A stretch of 64,000 nucleotides of DNA from Oikopleura dioica (Eukaryota; Chordata; Appendicularia; Copelata; Oikopleuridae). Shown piece by piece: positions 53,014 to 62,940 of the stretch (its first letter is position 1; every line of letters starts with the position of its first letter). The DNA lies in contig OU015570.1 of the NCBI GenBank assembly GCA_907165135.1, forward strand, positions 496,001 through 560,000, given 5' to 3'. A program made the position numbers and the translations under genes. The notes below the pieces were generated by a model. It made no database searches, was not told where the DNA came from, and saw only the letters and a program-made list of their open reading frames with translations.

Positions 53014-53718
53014 TCAACCCGAAAAGATATATGTTCCCTGAATGTTGCAATTCTGGACATCGCGGAGACATGAAGCGCTTGAGATTGCTGAGTGCCGGCA
53101 GATCATGTTTTTGCGAGCGCTCAAAAAGCTAAAGCGGTCAACTTCGTAAAACTCGTTCTGGATCAATGTTGCAAACGGGGCAATGTCCGGGGCGATCAGG
53201 ATGTTCTCGTCAGTTGAAGGGTCCATTGAGATGATTCCGAAGAATTTCGCATGATACAGTCGTGTTGGCGCGGACTCGATGACTCGAAAAGAGAGCTGGA
53301 TGTGGATGTCGAGAGAGTTTTCAGTGATGTTCAGCCCGTAGAGTTCAGGGTTTAATTCTTGTGGGAATTCTCTCAGCATGTTCTCACAGTATCGCTTGCA
53401 CATTTCCGGTTCCAGAGCAATGCATGATCCCCAACACGCAGACGTAAAGAGTCTGTTCCATTCCACACGGCTCGGAATCAATACTTGCTCCAAACTGGCG
53501 ACTTGATAATCCATCTCCTCCATGAATCTGTCAACGGTGATCCGGGCCCAGTCCTCGAATCGAGCTTTCAACATCCGGTTATTTAGTCGGCAAATATCGT
53601 TGTCGATTCGCGCTAGCTGGTCCTGAGTTGCATTGAGATCGACCTGGACGGCGCTCTGGAGCTTCGCAAAATTTCGTGTGAGTTTGTCCAAGTTCTTTCC
53701 TTGATGAAGAGATACAGA
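53014..53718 (-). pseudogene. env: env-like glycoprotein middle part, unit 1 (truncated)
   Basis: Open for about 225 codons. It has a heptad-rich N-terminal helix (LNATQDQLARIDNDICRLNN) and paired cysteines (SACWGSCIALEPEMCKRYC; CRHSAISSASCLRDVQNC). The 5' part is cut off by the duplication junction at 53719, and the frame is ended by the 700-bp insertion. Confidence 0.65.
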
Positions 53719-53915
53719 CAGAGTGATAGAAAGTCGTCCAACTCTTTCAAGCTCACTTTATTGAATGATCCTGTTTGGATCTTGCACAGGGAGAAGCGCG
53801 GGGAAAGCAGCTGATTAAGGTGCGCACAGTTGATAAAGAGCGGGAGTGTGCTAATTAATCTAGGTTGCCCAGGCGATTAATTGGAGACTTTATGTCAACA
53901 CACATCACCCACCCC

Positions 53916-55039
53916 CAGATTTCTAGAGCTGTAGAAAGTTAAGAAATACACACACACATTGACTGGATAAATTTTGACTGGCACGAGCGGTAAAGTTTTA
54001 CACGCTAGTATAAAGGTGAATGTTTAAGAACAGATTTCTTTGAAACAGTAATATTTCGTCGTTTTCTTGTCTGGAGAGTTGTTTTCCTGTTGACAAATTG
54101 TTAGAAGAATTTTGCATCATTGAAAAGGCACACAAACACACACACACAATAAGAGAACAAAGAGATTTTAAGGCAAAGTTGGTTGAGTATAAGGTGTCTA
54201 GAGCTATTGATAAAAGTGATTATGATATTGAGGGTTGCAATAATCAAAGCGGAGTACAGGGTTGACCAAGCGACTTAAGTTAGCTACTTCATCCAACATA
54301 TATAAGATGAACTGTAAAACGCTAGACCTGGCTAATTTCTAATCCTAGTGTCCGATCAGAGCAATTAACCCCAGCCTTTACCCAAAGGCCGCTCATATGG
54401 GTCGGTCAGCGTGGAGTTAGCTTCGGTTGAAACTTCGAACAGTTCGGGATCCCGAATGATTCGGGATTTCCCGAATCATTGGAAGAGAAAATGGGGGTTT
54501 TTGTCTTCGAACGATTCGGAATTTTTCGATGTTCGTTGTCCGTAAAGTAAAATAAAAAGTATAGAACAACTTAGTAGTGATCTGTCCAGAAGTCAATCGA
54601 TGCTCAAGAGCCAAGAATATATTTTTATAAGTAATGAGTGAATCACCCGTAAAATTTTCTGCAAGGCAGGCGCGGAGCGCATTCACCCTCGTTACTCTAT
54701 AAATCATAACCTATGATTCATAGGAATTTGAACTTCTGACAATTTCTGTCAATTCAAATAATTTCATTATCTACAGTGGGCCTTTGATCTGATTTAATCA
54801 TGCGAAAATTCGACCCTTCCGTTAGATGAAAGTTCCTTCCACTCCCGAATAATTCGGAGAATCCCGAGTGGTTCGGGCATATCCCGAATAGTTCGGGAAA
54901 ATCCCGAATTGTTAAATAAAAAATCGGACCAAAAATATCTATTTATAACTAGTTAAGCAGGCTCTACAGAAGTAGGACTCGAAGTGGCTTGACTCCAGCA
55001 AAAGAAGTTTGACGTGGGTGTGAACTTAACGGCGCTAGC
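53916..55039 (-). repeat. 3' non-coding region with iterons, unit 2
   Basis: Copy of 50684-51814, including the GAATNATTCGGG palindromes and (CA)n tracts. Confidence 0.7.
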
Positions 55040-55558
55040 TTACGCAAGTGGCTGAAGATGCATATTAATCGCTTTATCAAGTCCGCGTACTCGCCTGCAG
55101 AACATGCAAGTGAAGAGGATCAGTGTTGAGAGGATAAAAAGAATAAGAATACCGTTAGAGATTAGAGATATGGATTTTGATCGAGTGAAGTTGTCGTCGA
55201 CCACATCCTCTAAGTCACCGAGACGGTCCTCGACGTCATCGGCGAAGTCGTTGTGGTCAAGGTCAACGGCGCTGAAGGTAAAGTTGTTTCTTGCTCCTCT
55301 GAAGTCGATCTTGGTGTTGTCAGACGTCACAATGCTTGTTTTTGGGATCTTGATGAGCTGCTGCGATCCGGAACAAAAGACTTCCTGGTCCAAGCTTGTT
55401 ACGGGAAAATATTTGAAACCGGTGAAGGTATCGTGGGCGGATCCAATGTCGGACAAGACCGTTCTATTTCTCAGGATTGCCGTTCCTGCAGCGTAAACGA
55501 TGAGCCCATTTTTATCGAAGGCGAATGAGCAGGTTGCTTTTGTAACTGTTCCCTGAAT
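55040..55558 (-). pseudogene. env: env-like glycoprotein C-terminal part, unit 2
   Basis: As 51815-52333, one visible residue change (DEN to DDN before the membrane span). Same membrane span and tail. Confidence 0.7.
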
Positions 55559-55573
55559 AGATCATATGATTTT

Positions 55574-55616
55574 GTATCGAACGTTTTCGTTTATTGGATA
55601 AACTTCATCAGGATAC
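55574..55616 (-). ncRNA. Hammerhead ribozyme motif
   Basis: Same motif as 52349-52391. Confidence 0.85.
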
Positions 55617-56169
55617 TAAACTTAAGATGAACGAAAAAGAAACAGAGGAAAAAGAATACTTTTATGTTGAGAGAGCAGTGTGAAATTGCTAACTGAGGAA
55701 AACAGAAAAACAAGATCAAAAATGGCTGTTTTTAGTCGAGCGCCAAGGTGGCCCAAAACAGTGCTCGACTAAATTAAAAAGTTTTGAACTGTTTGAAATC
55801 AGATTGTTCATTTAGGGAGGGTCGATGCAGTAAAATAAGAAATTGTTCAGCGCTTCTCCTTTGACTCTCATTAGTTAGATTAGTTTGCAGAACATCAAAG
55901 TATTTTAAAGCATAGTCATTTTTTGAAAATTTGTATCGAATTTTCGGAGGATTTTTAGAGTGAAAGGACTCTAGAGCAAGTTTCGATTGGGCGATTTTAG
56001 TCTTGTATTGACTGGTGAGATTTTTTGTGCTTGGCTCCTTGGCTCTCGACTAAAAACAGCCATTTTTTGATCTTGTTTTTCTGTTTTCCTCAGTTAGCAA
56101 TTTCACACTGCTCTCTCAACATAAAAGTATTCTTTTTCCTCTGTTTCTTTTTCGTTCATCTTAAGTTTA

Positions 56170-56212
56170 GTATCCTGATGAAGTTTATCCAATAAACGAA
56201 AACGTTCGATAC
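56170..56212 (+). ncRNA. Hammerhead ribozyme motif
   Basis: Same motif as 52947-52989. Confidence 0.85.
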
Positions 56213-56237
56213 AAAATCATATGATCTATTAACGAAG

Positions 56238-56972
56238 TCAACCCGAAAAGATATATGTTCCCTGAATGTTGCAATTCTGGACATCGCGGAGACATGAAGC
56301 GCTTGAGATTGCTGAGTGCCGGCAGATCATGTTTTTGCGAGCGCTCAAAAAGCTAAAGCGGTCAACTTCGTAAAACTCGTTCTGGATCAATGTTGCAAAC
56401 GGGGCAATGTCCGGGGCGATCAGGATGTTCTCGTCAGTTGAAGGGTCCATTGAGATGATTCCGAAGAATTTCGCATGATACAGTCGTGTTGGCGCGGACT
56501 CGATGACTCGAAAAGAGAGCTGGATGTGGATGTCGAGAGAGTTTTCAGTGATGTTCAGCCCGTAGAGTTCAGGGTTTAATTCTTGTGGGAATTCTCTCAG
56601 CATGTTCTCACAGTATCGCTTGCACATTTCCGGTTCCAGAGCAATGCATGATCCCCAACACGCAGACGTAAAGAGTCTGTTCCATTCCACACGGCTCGGA
56701 ATCAATACTTGCTCCAAACTGGCGACTTGATAATCCATCTCCTCCATGAATCTGTCAACGGTGATCCGGGCCCAGTCCTCGAATCGAGCTTTCAACATCC
56801 GGTTATTTAGTCGGCAAATATCGTTGTCGATTCGCGCTAGCTGGTCCTGAGTTGCATTGAGATCGACCTGGACGGCGCTCTGGAGCTTCGCAAAATTTCG
56901 TGTGAGTTTGTCCAAGTTCTTTCCTTGATGAAGAGATACAGATCGAAGCTTGGCAATGTCGTTCGTATTTTT
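56238..56972 (-). pseudogene. env: env-like glycoprotein middle part, unit 2
   Basis: As in unit 1 but extended 5' (KNTNDIAKLRSVSLHQGKNL). The frame upstream of about 56972 is offset by one base relative to the env N-terminal frame, so there is a frameshift between them. Confidence 0.65.
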
Positions 56973-57553
56973 CAATTTAAGACCAAGGTTTGCTGCTGCC
57001 AGAACAAGAGCAGGAGCGCCGGCGAATCTTTTCCCAGATGCGATTCGTGAGATCTGGCATATGCTGCTTGTGTTTTCAGCGACTGCAGTTCCAATCGGAA
57101 TTTTCGTTCAATCACATCCAGTAGGGCAAAAATTCGATTATTGGCGAGGTTTATCGTGCATTCCCTCCTGTCCCAACGGTTGGCTTTGTAGTGTTTTATG
57201 CAGCGGTCGACGTCGCATTGTCCCTCGTCGACTCCAGGTTCCATTCTCAGGACATCCAGCGGAAGGGGCCGACTGATGATGATATGATGATGGCTGCGTT
57301 GTCGCGACAGGAAGAGTTTGCCAGTCTCTTCGAGGAGAATTCCCCGCTCAGCACAGTGGATTCGGCAGAACATCGGACCACGGCGACGGCAAGGGTGAAG
57401 AAAAGCATTTCGTAAAGGTGCACTGTCTGAAAAACGGCGAGTTAGAGATGAGTCACAGAGGATACATTCGTGATTTAGGCCGTGGACGATGAGTAAACTT
57501 TGGTAACGAATTCTTCCGTTCAGGAAAGTGGTAGGATGATCTTTTCCTTGCAC
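56972..57553 (-). pseudogene. env: env-like glycoprotein N-terminal part
   Basis: About 190 codons overlapping the end of the protease frame in a different phase, without an ATG (the first usable codon is GTG). Cys-rich ectodomain-like segments (HECILCDSSL; MFCRIHCAERG) and a stretch with several HH and Arg pairs. It directly abuts the protease, leaving no room for RT, RNase H or integrase, so pol has been deleted or was never present. A spliced env message would be usual in this class; splice sites were not located. Confidence 0.5.
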
Positions 57554-57786
57554 CGCATCTTGTAAGAATTCGCAACGACAATGCTCGCTTCCACAGGCTC
57601 ACGGCGCGCGTTAGGGAATTTTTCAGCGAGTTCCTGGGCCAAAATCGAGCAGTTGGCTCCCGAATCCACGAGGTTGAGGAGTTCAGTGCCGATGATTTGG
57701 AATCGGATTTTTGGTAGCAGGGAAGGTAGAGAGATTTCATGGCAGGCGAGCTTTTGGCTTTCTGAGGCTGTTGAATCCCCGCCTTG
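57520..57786 (-). pseudogene. pro: Retropepsin-like aspartic protease
   Basis: It continues in the gag frame after one TGA. The active-site motif is LVDSGANCSI (57657-57669 encode DSGA), preceded by a hydrophobic strand (IRFQIIGTELLN). It ends LPLS then TGA, short for a retropepsin because the second half is truncated near the env overlap. Same-frame gag-stop-pro can mean readthrough, as in some retroviruses, or a nonsense mutation. Confidence 0.75.
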
Positions 57787-58678
57787 TCAATGCTGGGATT
57801 TCGTTGGGCACATTTGCTTGAAATGACGAGGCGGGTAACCAGTTGGCAAAAGTGGGCACACCTCACAGTAAGGCTTTGTGTTGCGATGATTCTTGCTCCC
57901 ACCATGTCCTTGCTTCTGGCCTTGTGATTGCTGCTGCTGCTGCGTCGAGTTGTAAGCGGACTGGTTCTCAGCAATCATTTCTATTTTGTTCGGAAGCCGC
58001 TCAAAAGAGGAGTCTTGCTTTATTGCGATCGCTTTCAACTGGTCCAATCGCGACGTTATCGTTGAAATCTGCCTAATTCCAGTCATCAAAGAACAGTTTC
58101 TCATCACGTGCCCATTCTCGCCGCACATGTGGCAGACGATTTCGCGATTTGCTGTATTCAAATCGTACTCATCATTGTCGAGATCCACGGCTTCGGCGGG
58201 GTTAGCGAAAATTCCTTCAAGAAGGCTGAGGATTTCTGCGATCGTAGAAAGATTGGTTGGCATCTGCTGGGCAATCCAAGCGAGATAGATGGACTGAAAT
58301 TCGCTTGGGCGGAGGATTCTTAGAAGTGCCTTGGCTTCTTCGGGCAGATTTGGAAATACGGATCCCGAAGAAGAGAGAAGATTGATAAGTCGCGAAAAGG
58401 CAGCTGTCACGGTCTCTTGACGTCCACGAGAGAGCTTTTCGATCAACAGCGTCAGTTTCTGATGACTGAATCCCAGTCTTTTACGGAATCGTTCCGCGGC
58501 ATCATTGAAGTTTCCAAGACCCGAAATTACAATTCTTTGCTGAATTTGCGGGCTGAGCTTAGTTCGGAGCACGATCATGCGCTGCGCGTCGCTCTGCTCG
58601 TAGATAATTCCCAAATTCAGAATTTGGTCAAGCAGATTCTCGATCTCCTGCGGCTCTCGCGATACAACGAGTTTGATG
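57787..58678 (-). CDS. gag: Gag capsid/nucleocapsid part with zinc knuckle
   Basis: A helical capsid-like region (residues about 1-150 of this segment) is followed by CHMCGENGHVMRNC, a perfect C-x2-C-x4-H-x4-C zinc knuckle. A Gln-rich linker and a second Cys/His cluster (CEVCPLLPTGYPPRHFKQMC) follow, then TGA. The frame is open upstream through DIKLVVSREPQEIENL to a 9-T run (plus strand 58686-58694), where it joins the SAP-like part with a one-base shift. Confidence 0.8.
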
Positions 58679-59380
58679 TCAGAACTTTTTTTTTCTCAAG
58701 TTGTCTCTGGCTTTTCCAGTGCTTGCGCGAGCCGAGTTGCTTGCGAATGGATTCATCGGCGGAGTCACAGGAGGCGAAGTCTTTGCAAATTGCGTCGATT
58801 GGCCAATCACGTTCCTATTCGAGTTCAATCCAGAATTTAGGCGATTTCCGAAAAGACCATATTGACCACCAAAGGCTGGCGATGTAGTAGTAGTAGATCC
58901 ACCCAGAATGCGAGGGACAGAATCGGCTCTTGAATTGCTCTCCTGAGGAGTGAACATCGAAGACGCAGTCATGGAATCAAGACTTGTGATCGAGATCGGC
59001 GCCGTTGAGCAAGGCTTGGGGAATGCAAAAGTCGATGATGGAACAGGCGCTGGACTAGTTACAGATGGCAACTCCGTCGTGGGTACTGAAATGATCGATG
59101 ATGAAGATGTGAGAGCAGGATAAGCGCCACTGGCAGTCGTGACTGGTGCATCCTCGATCTCGTTATCGATGTTGTCAGTATTGATGACAAAGTCTTTAAG
59201 ATCGTCCGTTCGGCGATATTCAATTTTCTTTGCATGAGCGCGAAGAGTTTTTTGGAGATCAGCCTTCAGGCCCTGAGTGCCCAATTTGAGGCGTTTGCAA
59301 ACCGCTCGAAGCTCGGCCACAGTAAGTTTAGCAACAGGTTTGAGGCCCATCTTGCCTTTGGAAGAGACACGCTTTTGCAC
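58679..59380 (-). CDS. gag: Gag N-terminal part with SAP-like motif
   Basis: ATG at 59380. Residues 18-47 read LTVAELRAVCKRLKLG then QGLKADLQKTLRAH, a good SAP (DNA-binding helix-extended-helix) pattern. A long Ser/Thr/Pro-rich linker follows. The frame ends just past an A9 homopolymer (minus strand); a single slip there would fuse it to the capsid/zinc-knuckle part. Whether that is programmed or a mutation is unknown. Confidence 0.7.
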   Translation of the reverse strand: MQKRVSSKGKMGLKPVAKLTVAELRAVCKRLKLGTQGLKADLQKTLRAHAKKIEYRRTDDLKDFVINTDNIDNEIEDAPVTTASGAYPALTSSSSIISVPTTELPSVTSPAPVPSSTFAFPKPCSTAPISITSLDSMTASSMFTPQESNSRADSVPRILGGSTTTTSPAFGGQYGLFGNRLNSGLNSNRNVIGQSTQFAKTSPPVTPPMNPFASNSARASTGKARDNLRKKKF

Positions 59381-59999
59381 AGATGAGTGTTTTCCGACGA
59401 ATTGACAGGCAAGCGAGCGTTTTTTCGGATAAGCAGGAGATACCCTTAAGTTTCGACTGGGGGAAATGGTGTCAGTCGCAGCGGGAATTTTGTGTGAGTT
59501 CAGCTCAGCGGGTTTCAGAAATCCAGGAAACTGCTTATGAGTAGTTCTGCAGGAAACTTTGTGTGATTACAACCAGAGCAGCAGGAGATTAATAATGAGC
59601 AGCGAAACCTTGCGGGTAATCGGCACGTGCGACCGTCGTTGTGATCACTCAGCGGGTTGCTGATGATGAAGGTTGATAGTCGCTATTTGTGTTTACGGAA
59701 CCAAGCGGGTGCTCGAAACGAAAACCAATACGCAACGGGTACTTAACTACTTTTGCAACTGAGTAGATGTGTATCTGCGCAGCGGGAGAGCAACGCGAGT
59801 TCCGGTGGCGAGGAAGGAAATCAGTCGTACAGCGATGCGGCGCTCGAAATCGGCGCAGCTCGGTTGGAGACCACTAGCGCAAGATTTTCCGGCGTCGCGG
59901 TAGGAAGTCACTCGTGCGGCGATGCGGCGCTCGAAATCGGCGCGGCTCGGTTGGAGACCACTAGCGCGTGGAGATCGCGACGATAAAGTAGCCAGGCAA
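59381..59999 (-). other. Retroelement leader; 96-bp tandem duplication at 59790-59985
   Basis: GATGCGGCGCTCGAAATCGG and GCTCGGTTGGAGACCACTAG occur twice, 96 bp apart. ACCCGC/GCGGGT motifs recur through 59500-59760. No LTR boundary or primer site could be fixed. The 110-codon frame covering it is repetitive because of the duplication. Confidence 0.5.
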
Positions 60000-60338
60000 T
60001 CAAAAGATCCAAAGAAGGCGTCCACAAAAAGATAACACACTTTTTCCAAATTGCCCTTCTTCCCACTCCCAAGATTCACACTTTAACTTACAAGTCTCAG
60101 CAACAGGATCTGGATTCGGCACAATTGGAGAGTTCTCTTTGATGTACCGCGATTTCATTCGGACTGACTGCAAGCGGGTAAAGGCGCTCGGGCGCAAGGC
60201 CCAGGGGAAATTTCGCTTTCGGACTTTTCGAACTCTCGCTCTGGGCGGAAAGTTGCTCCGTCGTCGGGCGCTAATCCCTTCAAAGTGATCTTGCGCTTCC
60301 ATTTTACGTCTAAATAATAACCCAAAAATTTGTTTCAT
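60000..60338 (-). CDS. Short basic ORF upstream of gag
   Basis: About 112 codons, Arg/Lys-rich (ISARRRSNFPPRARVRKVRK). No domain recognised. It may be part of the leader. Confidence 0.15.
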   Translation of the reverse strand: MKQIFGLLFRRKMEAQDHFEGISARRRSNFPPRARVRKVRKRNFPWALRPSAFTRLQSVRMKSRYIKENSPIVPNPDPVAETCKLKCESWEWEEGQFGKSVLSFCGRLLWIF

Positions 60339-60549
60339 GAGAAATAAATAAGTTCAGAAAATAATTTGCGGAATCCGTCTTTTCATTGTAAAACGAATAT
60401 TTTGATACCAGTCATCGTTGATTTTCGGTGATTTTTGACAAGCGCCGGATTTTCTTGGGCAAAATTCAGAATTTTTATTCACTTACGGACATGATTGAGG
60501 TTTCCGGCGAGTATTTATGTGCGTACTAGCTACCCAAGTGGAAGTATGC

Positions 60550-60890
60550 AATTTGCCTGGTCACCGTGGCCAGACTTCGACCGAAATTCCTAGTCTGGCC
60601 AAGTGGACTAGACTTGAGTTATTCCAATCGCCAATTGTCCCTTATCTCGGGGCTCCGCCCCCTAGGTCCTAATATGCTGGGGTCTAGTCTAGGGTTACTT
60701 AGGGTACATTAATTAATCCTAACTAACCCTAGCCTCCTCTCGTGTGAGTTTATTCTGTCATTTGTCCAGTGCCCCCAACCCCAACCTGGCCAGACTAGGG
60801 GTTTCGGGTGCCGGCAAGACTCTGGCCAGGGTGACCAGACTAGAAATCTTTGGCGAAGTCTGGCCACGGTGGCCAGGCTAATTGGAACCC
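60550..60890. mobile_element. Element with TGGCCAGAC iterons around a TAGGGTTA repeat
   Basis: CCTGGTCACCGTGGCCAGAC and the inverse GTCTGGCCACGGTGGCCAGG bracket TCTGGCCA/TGGCCAGACTAG iterons. The middle (60640-60785) is a copy of the 22670 repeat (TCTAGTCTAGGGTTACTTAG). 60339-60549 and 60891-61372 show no supported gene. Confidence 0.55.
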
Positions 60891-61372
60891 TCCACGCAAG
60901 TTCGATCCATTTTTGTTCATTTTGATAAAATTTGACATTTCCTTATTTTCTCGACGGGAGATCATGGCCCAGTTTTACTCCCGAAGATCGATATCTTGTT
61001 ATTAGTATCATTTGAAAGCTGAAATCACGCTGAGGAAAATGATCATATCTTTATTTCTAAAAGATCATTTAAGTATAATAGATATATTTTTAAAAAATAT
61101 ATAATCGGTCAGGGGGATTAACGTTGTCGCTGGTTGAAAAGGGTCGAGATCCGCGATGGTCGCGTGAGAACTCGCGCGGCGCCGACTCCGTCGATTTTCT
61201 TAGGTGGCGCGGAAAGTTAAAGGAGGTGCAAGAAAAAAGAGTTCACTTTTTTGGTGACAGAAAAGGCTTGATTTCTGTCACCAAAAAGAGAGTGCAGTCA
61301 CTCAAAATGAAATCGCGATAGTTTCAGTCTTTGTTTGGGGGAGGTCTCTGGGTTTTTTATCTGTGCAGTTAC

Positions 61373-61607
61373 CAGTGATACAATTTGGTAATGCCTTTTG
61401 TATTGTATTGATTCTTAGTGATAAAAAGTCGTCCAACTCTTTCAAGCTCACTTTATTAAATGATCCTGTTTGGATCTTGCACCGGGAGAAGCGCGGGGAA
61501 AGCAGCTGATTAAGGTGCGCACAGTTGATAAAGAGCGGAAGTGTGCTAATTAATCTAGGTTGCCCAGGCAATTAATTGGAGACTTTATGTCAACACACAT
61601 CAGTGTT
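61373..61607 (-). repeat. LTR A, second full copy
   Basis: Matches 50450-50683 from TGATGTGTGTTGACAT to TTGTATCA with few changes. It directly follows the gag/pro remnant without RT. Downstream CTGGTAACTGCACAG could be a primer-binding site (TGGTAACTGC). Confidence 0.7.
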
Positions 61608-62035
61608 ACCGCGGATCTCCGCGTAGATCTGAAACTCCTCCCCCGGGACGCACCCTTGCGTACCCTGGAACAACACCGCAATATCCTTCTCAATAATTCT
61701 CCAGAGCGCTTCCACCAACTGTTCTCCGCCGGGGATGGTCTTGACAACTAAGCCATCCTTGTCTATGGTGTATTCTGTCCACGTGTTAACTTCGCGCGCT
61801 TTCTGGTGCATTTTCTCGAGCTACCTTGCGTACTCGTACCTCGCGTCGGGATTCGGCCTACCCGTGGGTGGCATATCCACAATTGTGCTCGCAATACTCG
61901 GGATTTGCGTCGGGCATCGCTTTGCCGGTAGCAACCTCTCATTCTTTACCACCTCGTACAAATTGAAGCTATCAATTATCCCTTCTAGGTTCTTCAATTC
62001 CTTGCTGCCTCTTAAACCCAACGTGTGCTAGCTTC
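61608..62035 (-). pseudogene. Unidentified retroelement coding remnant
   Basis: One frame with a single TAG (about 61820): ELKNLEGIIDSFNLYEVVKN, then IVDMPPTGRPNPDARYEYAR, stop, then NTWTEYTIDKDGLVVKTIPG and KDIAVLFQGTQGCVPGEEF. It lies between the protease and LTR A. Domain not recognised. Confidence 0.4.
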
Positions 62036-62339
62036 GGCAAATGCGCGTTGCCCATTGTGCCTTTTGTGCATGGATTTCGAGGGGGGGGCGGCAATCGCCA
62101 CCGCCGCTCCATAAATACGCAACGACCGACCGGGCGCATCTCAGTAGAGTGCGGCCCGAGTCACCGATTTTATACTCCGTTTTTGCCGCCAAAATCAAGT
62201 CAAGAGAATAAACTTGCAGCCAGAGACTTTCCCTCCCAGAGACTCTTCATATTTGCAGGATGTAGCTTAGAGACAGTGAGGTTAGATATTATACAAACTA
62301 GCTCGGCAAGGCATTTTGGGGCTGCCATTATTGTCGAAA
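62036..62339. other. Non-coding gap with multiple stops
   Basis: The minus frame has four or more stops at 62225-62340. Possibly an inserted fragment or degraded pol. No RNA or repeat recognised. Confidence 0.4.
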
Positions 62340-62940
62340 CTAGAACGTGCTTATATCCACTCCTCTGATTGACACGTTGATTTGAAATTTTTCCTTATTC
62401 GGGACACATTCTATCTTCGCTTGATTTCGAGCTAAATCTCCCAGACTTAACAACACGTTTTTGTCGCTGCCTTCGGAGACCCTCGAATTTTTCAAACTAA
62501 TTCTAACCCGGTTGCTGAATTTCAACGTGAAAGACACTTTAAATGGAAGGAATTTTAATAACCCCCCTCCAGCAGTTCTGCCCTTGCCGCCAAGTGCATG
62601 CGTTACCTTGACTGAACTGCTACCTTTAATTTTATTAAAGAATTCCGTGCTAAGTAGGGAGGACGAGGCACCTGTATCCAGTCGCGTGAATTTTAATTTA
62701 TTGTCATTTCCTAAAGCTTTCTCACAATCGGGCAAACAGAAATAAATTTCTAACAGTATTCGTTCGCGCACTCATTCGTCTTGATCTTCTGGGCCCTCTA
62801 ATCCCGTTCTTAACGTACCGTTAACGAAGCAAACCTGGGCAAAAATCTCATTTTGCATTGCAAACTCGTCGTATCCATCTCGCTCACCGCTCGTTGACAC
62901 GAAATTGAAGTCATCACTCGAATCTGAAGAATACTCAAAC
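62340..62940 (-). pseudogene. pro: Retropepsin-like protease of a second element
   Basis: LDTGASSSLLSTEFFNKI (about 62660-62690) is a classic DTGA active site, followed by an ALGG-type flap region and NVLLSLGDLARN. The upstream acidic linker (FEYSSDSSDDFNF) is in the same frame, separated by a TGA (about 62776). Distinct from the DSGA protease at 57.6 kb. Confidence 0.75.

Larger units (their letters stand above)
52334..53033. mobile_element. 700-bp foldback with two head-to-head hammerheads, unit 1
   Basis: It sits in the env-like gene with an 11-bp target duplication GTTCCCTGAAT (52323-52333, 53034-53044). Inverted arms of about 210 bp each carry a hammerhead motif. The ~300-bp centre is flanked by TTAGTCGAGC/GCTCGACTAA. 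No coding. The variable-length duplication and ribozymes suggest PLE- or retrozyme-driven mobility. Confidence 0.85.
50490..53718 (-). repeat. 3.2-kb tandem duplication, unit 1
   Basis: Near-identical to 53722-56942 (offset about 3,230 bp). It contains most of LTR A, an iteron region, the env-like 3' part, the 700-bp hammerhead foldback and the env-like middle part. The junction near 53719 joins env-like sequence directly to mid-LTR sequence. Confidence 0.9.
55559..56256. mobile_element. 700-bp hammerhead foldback, unit 2 (centre inverted)
   Basis: Same 11-bp duplication (55548-55558, 56257-56267) and arms as unit 1. The central segment between the TTAGTCGAGC/GCTCGACTAA borders runs in the opposite direction. 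Confidence 0.85.
53722..56942 (-). repeat. 3.2-kb tandem duplication, unit 2
   Basis: Differs from unit 1 by a few indels in A-runs, rare substitutions, and an inverted ~300-bp centre of the hammerhead foldback (55740-56045 against 52515-52820). It continues seamlessly upstream into the rest of the retroelement, so unit 2 holds the ancestral junction. Confidence 0.9.

Noticed and set aside
57453-57974. 173-codon Ser/Arg-rich minus ORF
   Set aside because: It overlaps the protease and gag end in another frame; the protease frame has the DSGA motif, so this is its shadow.
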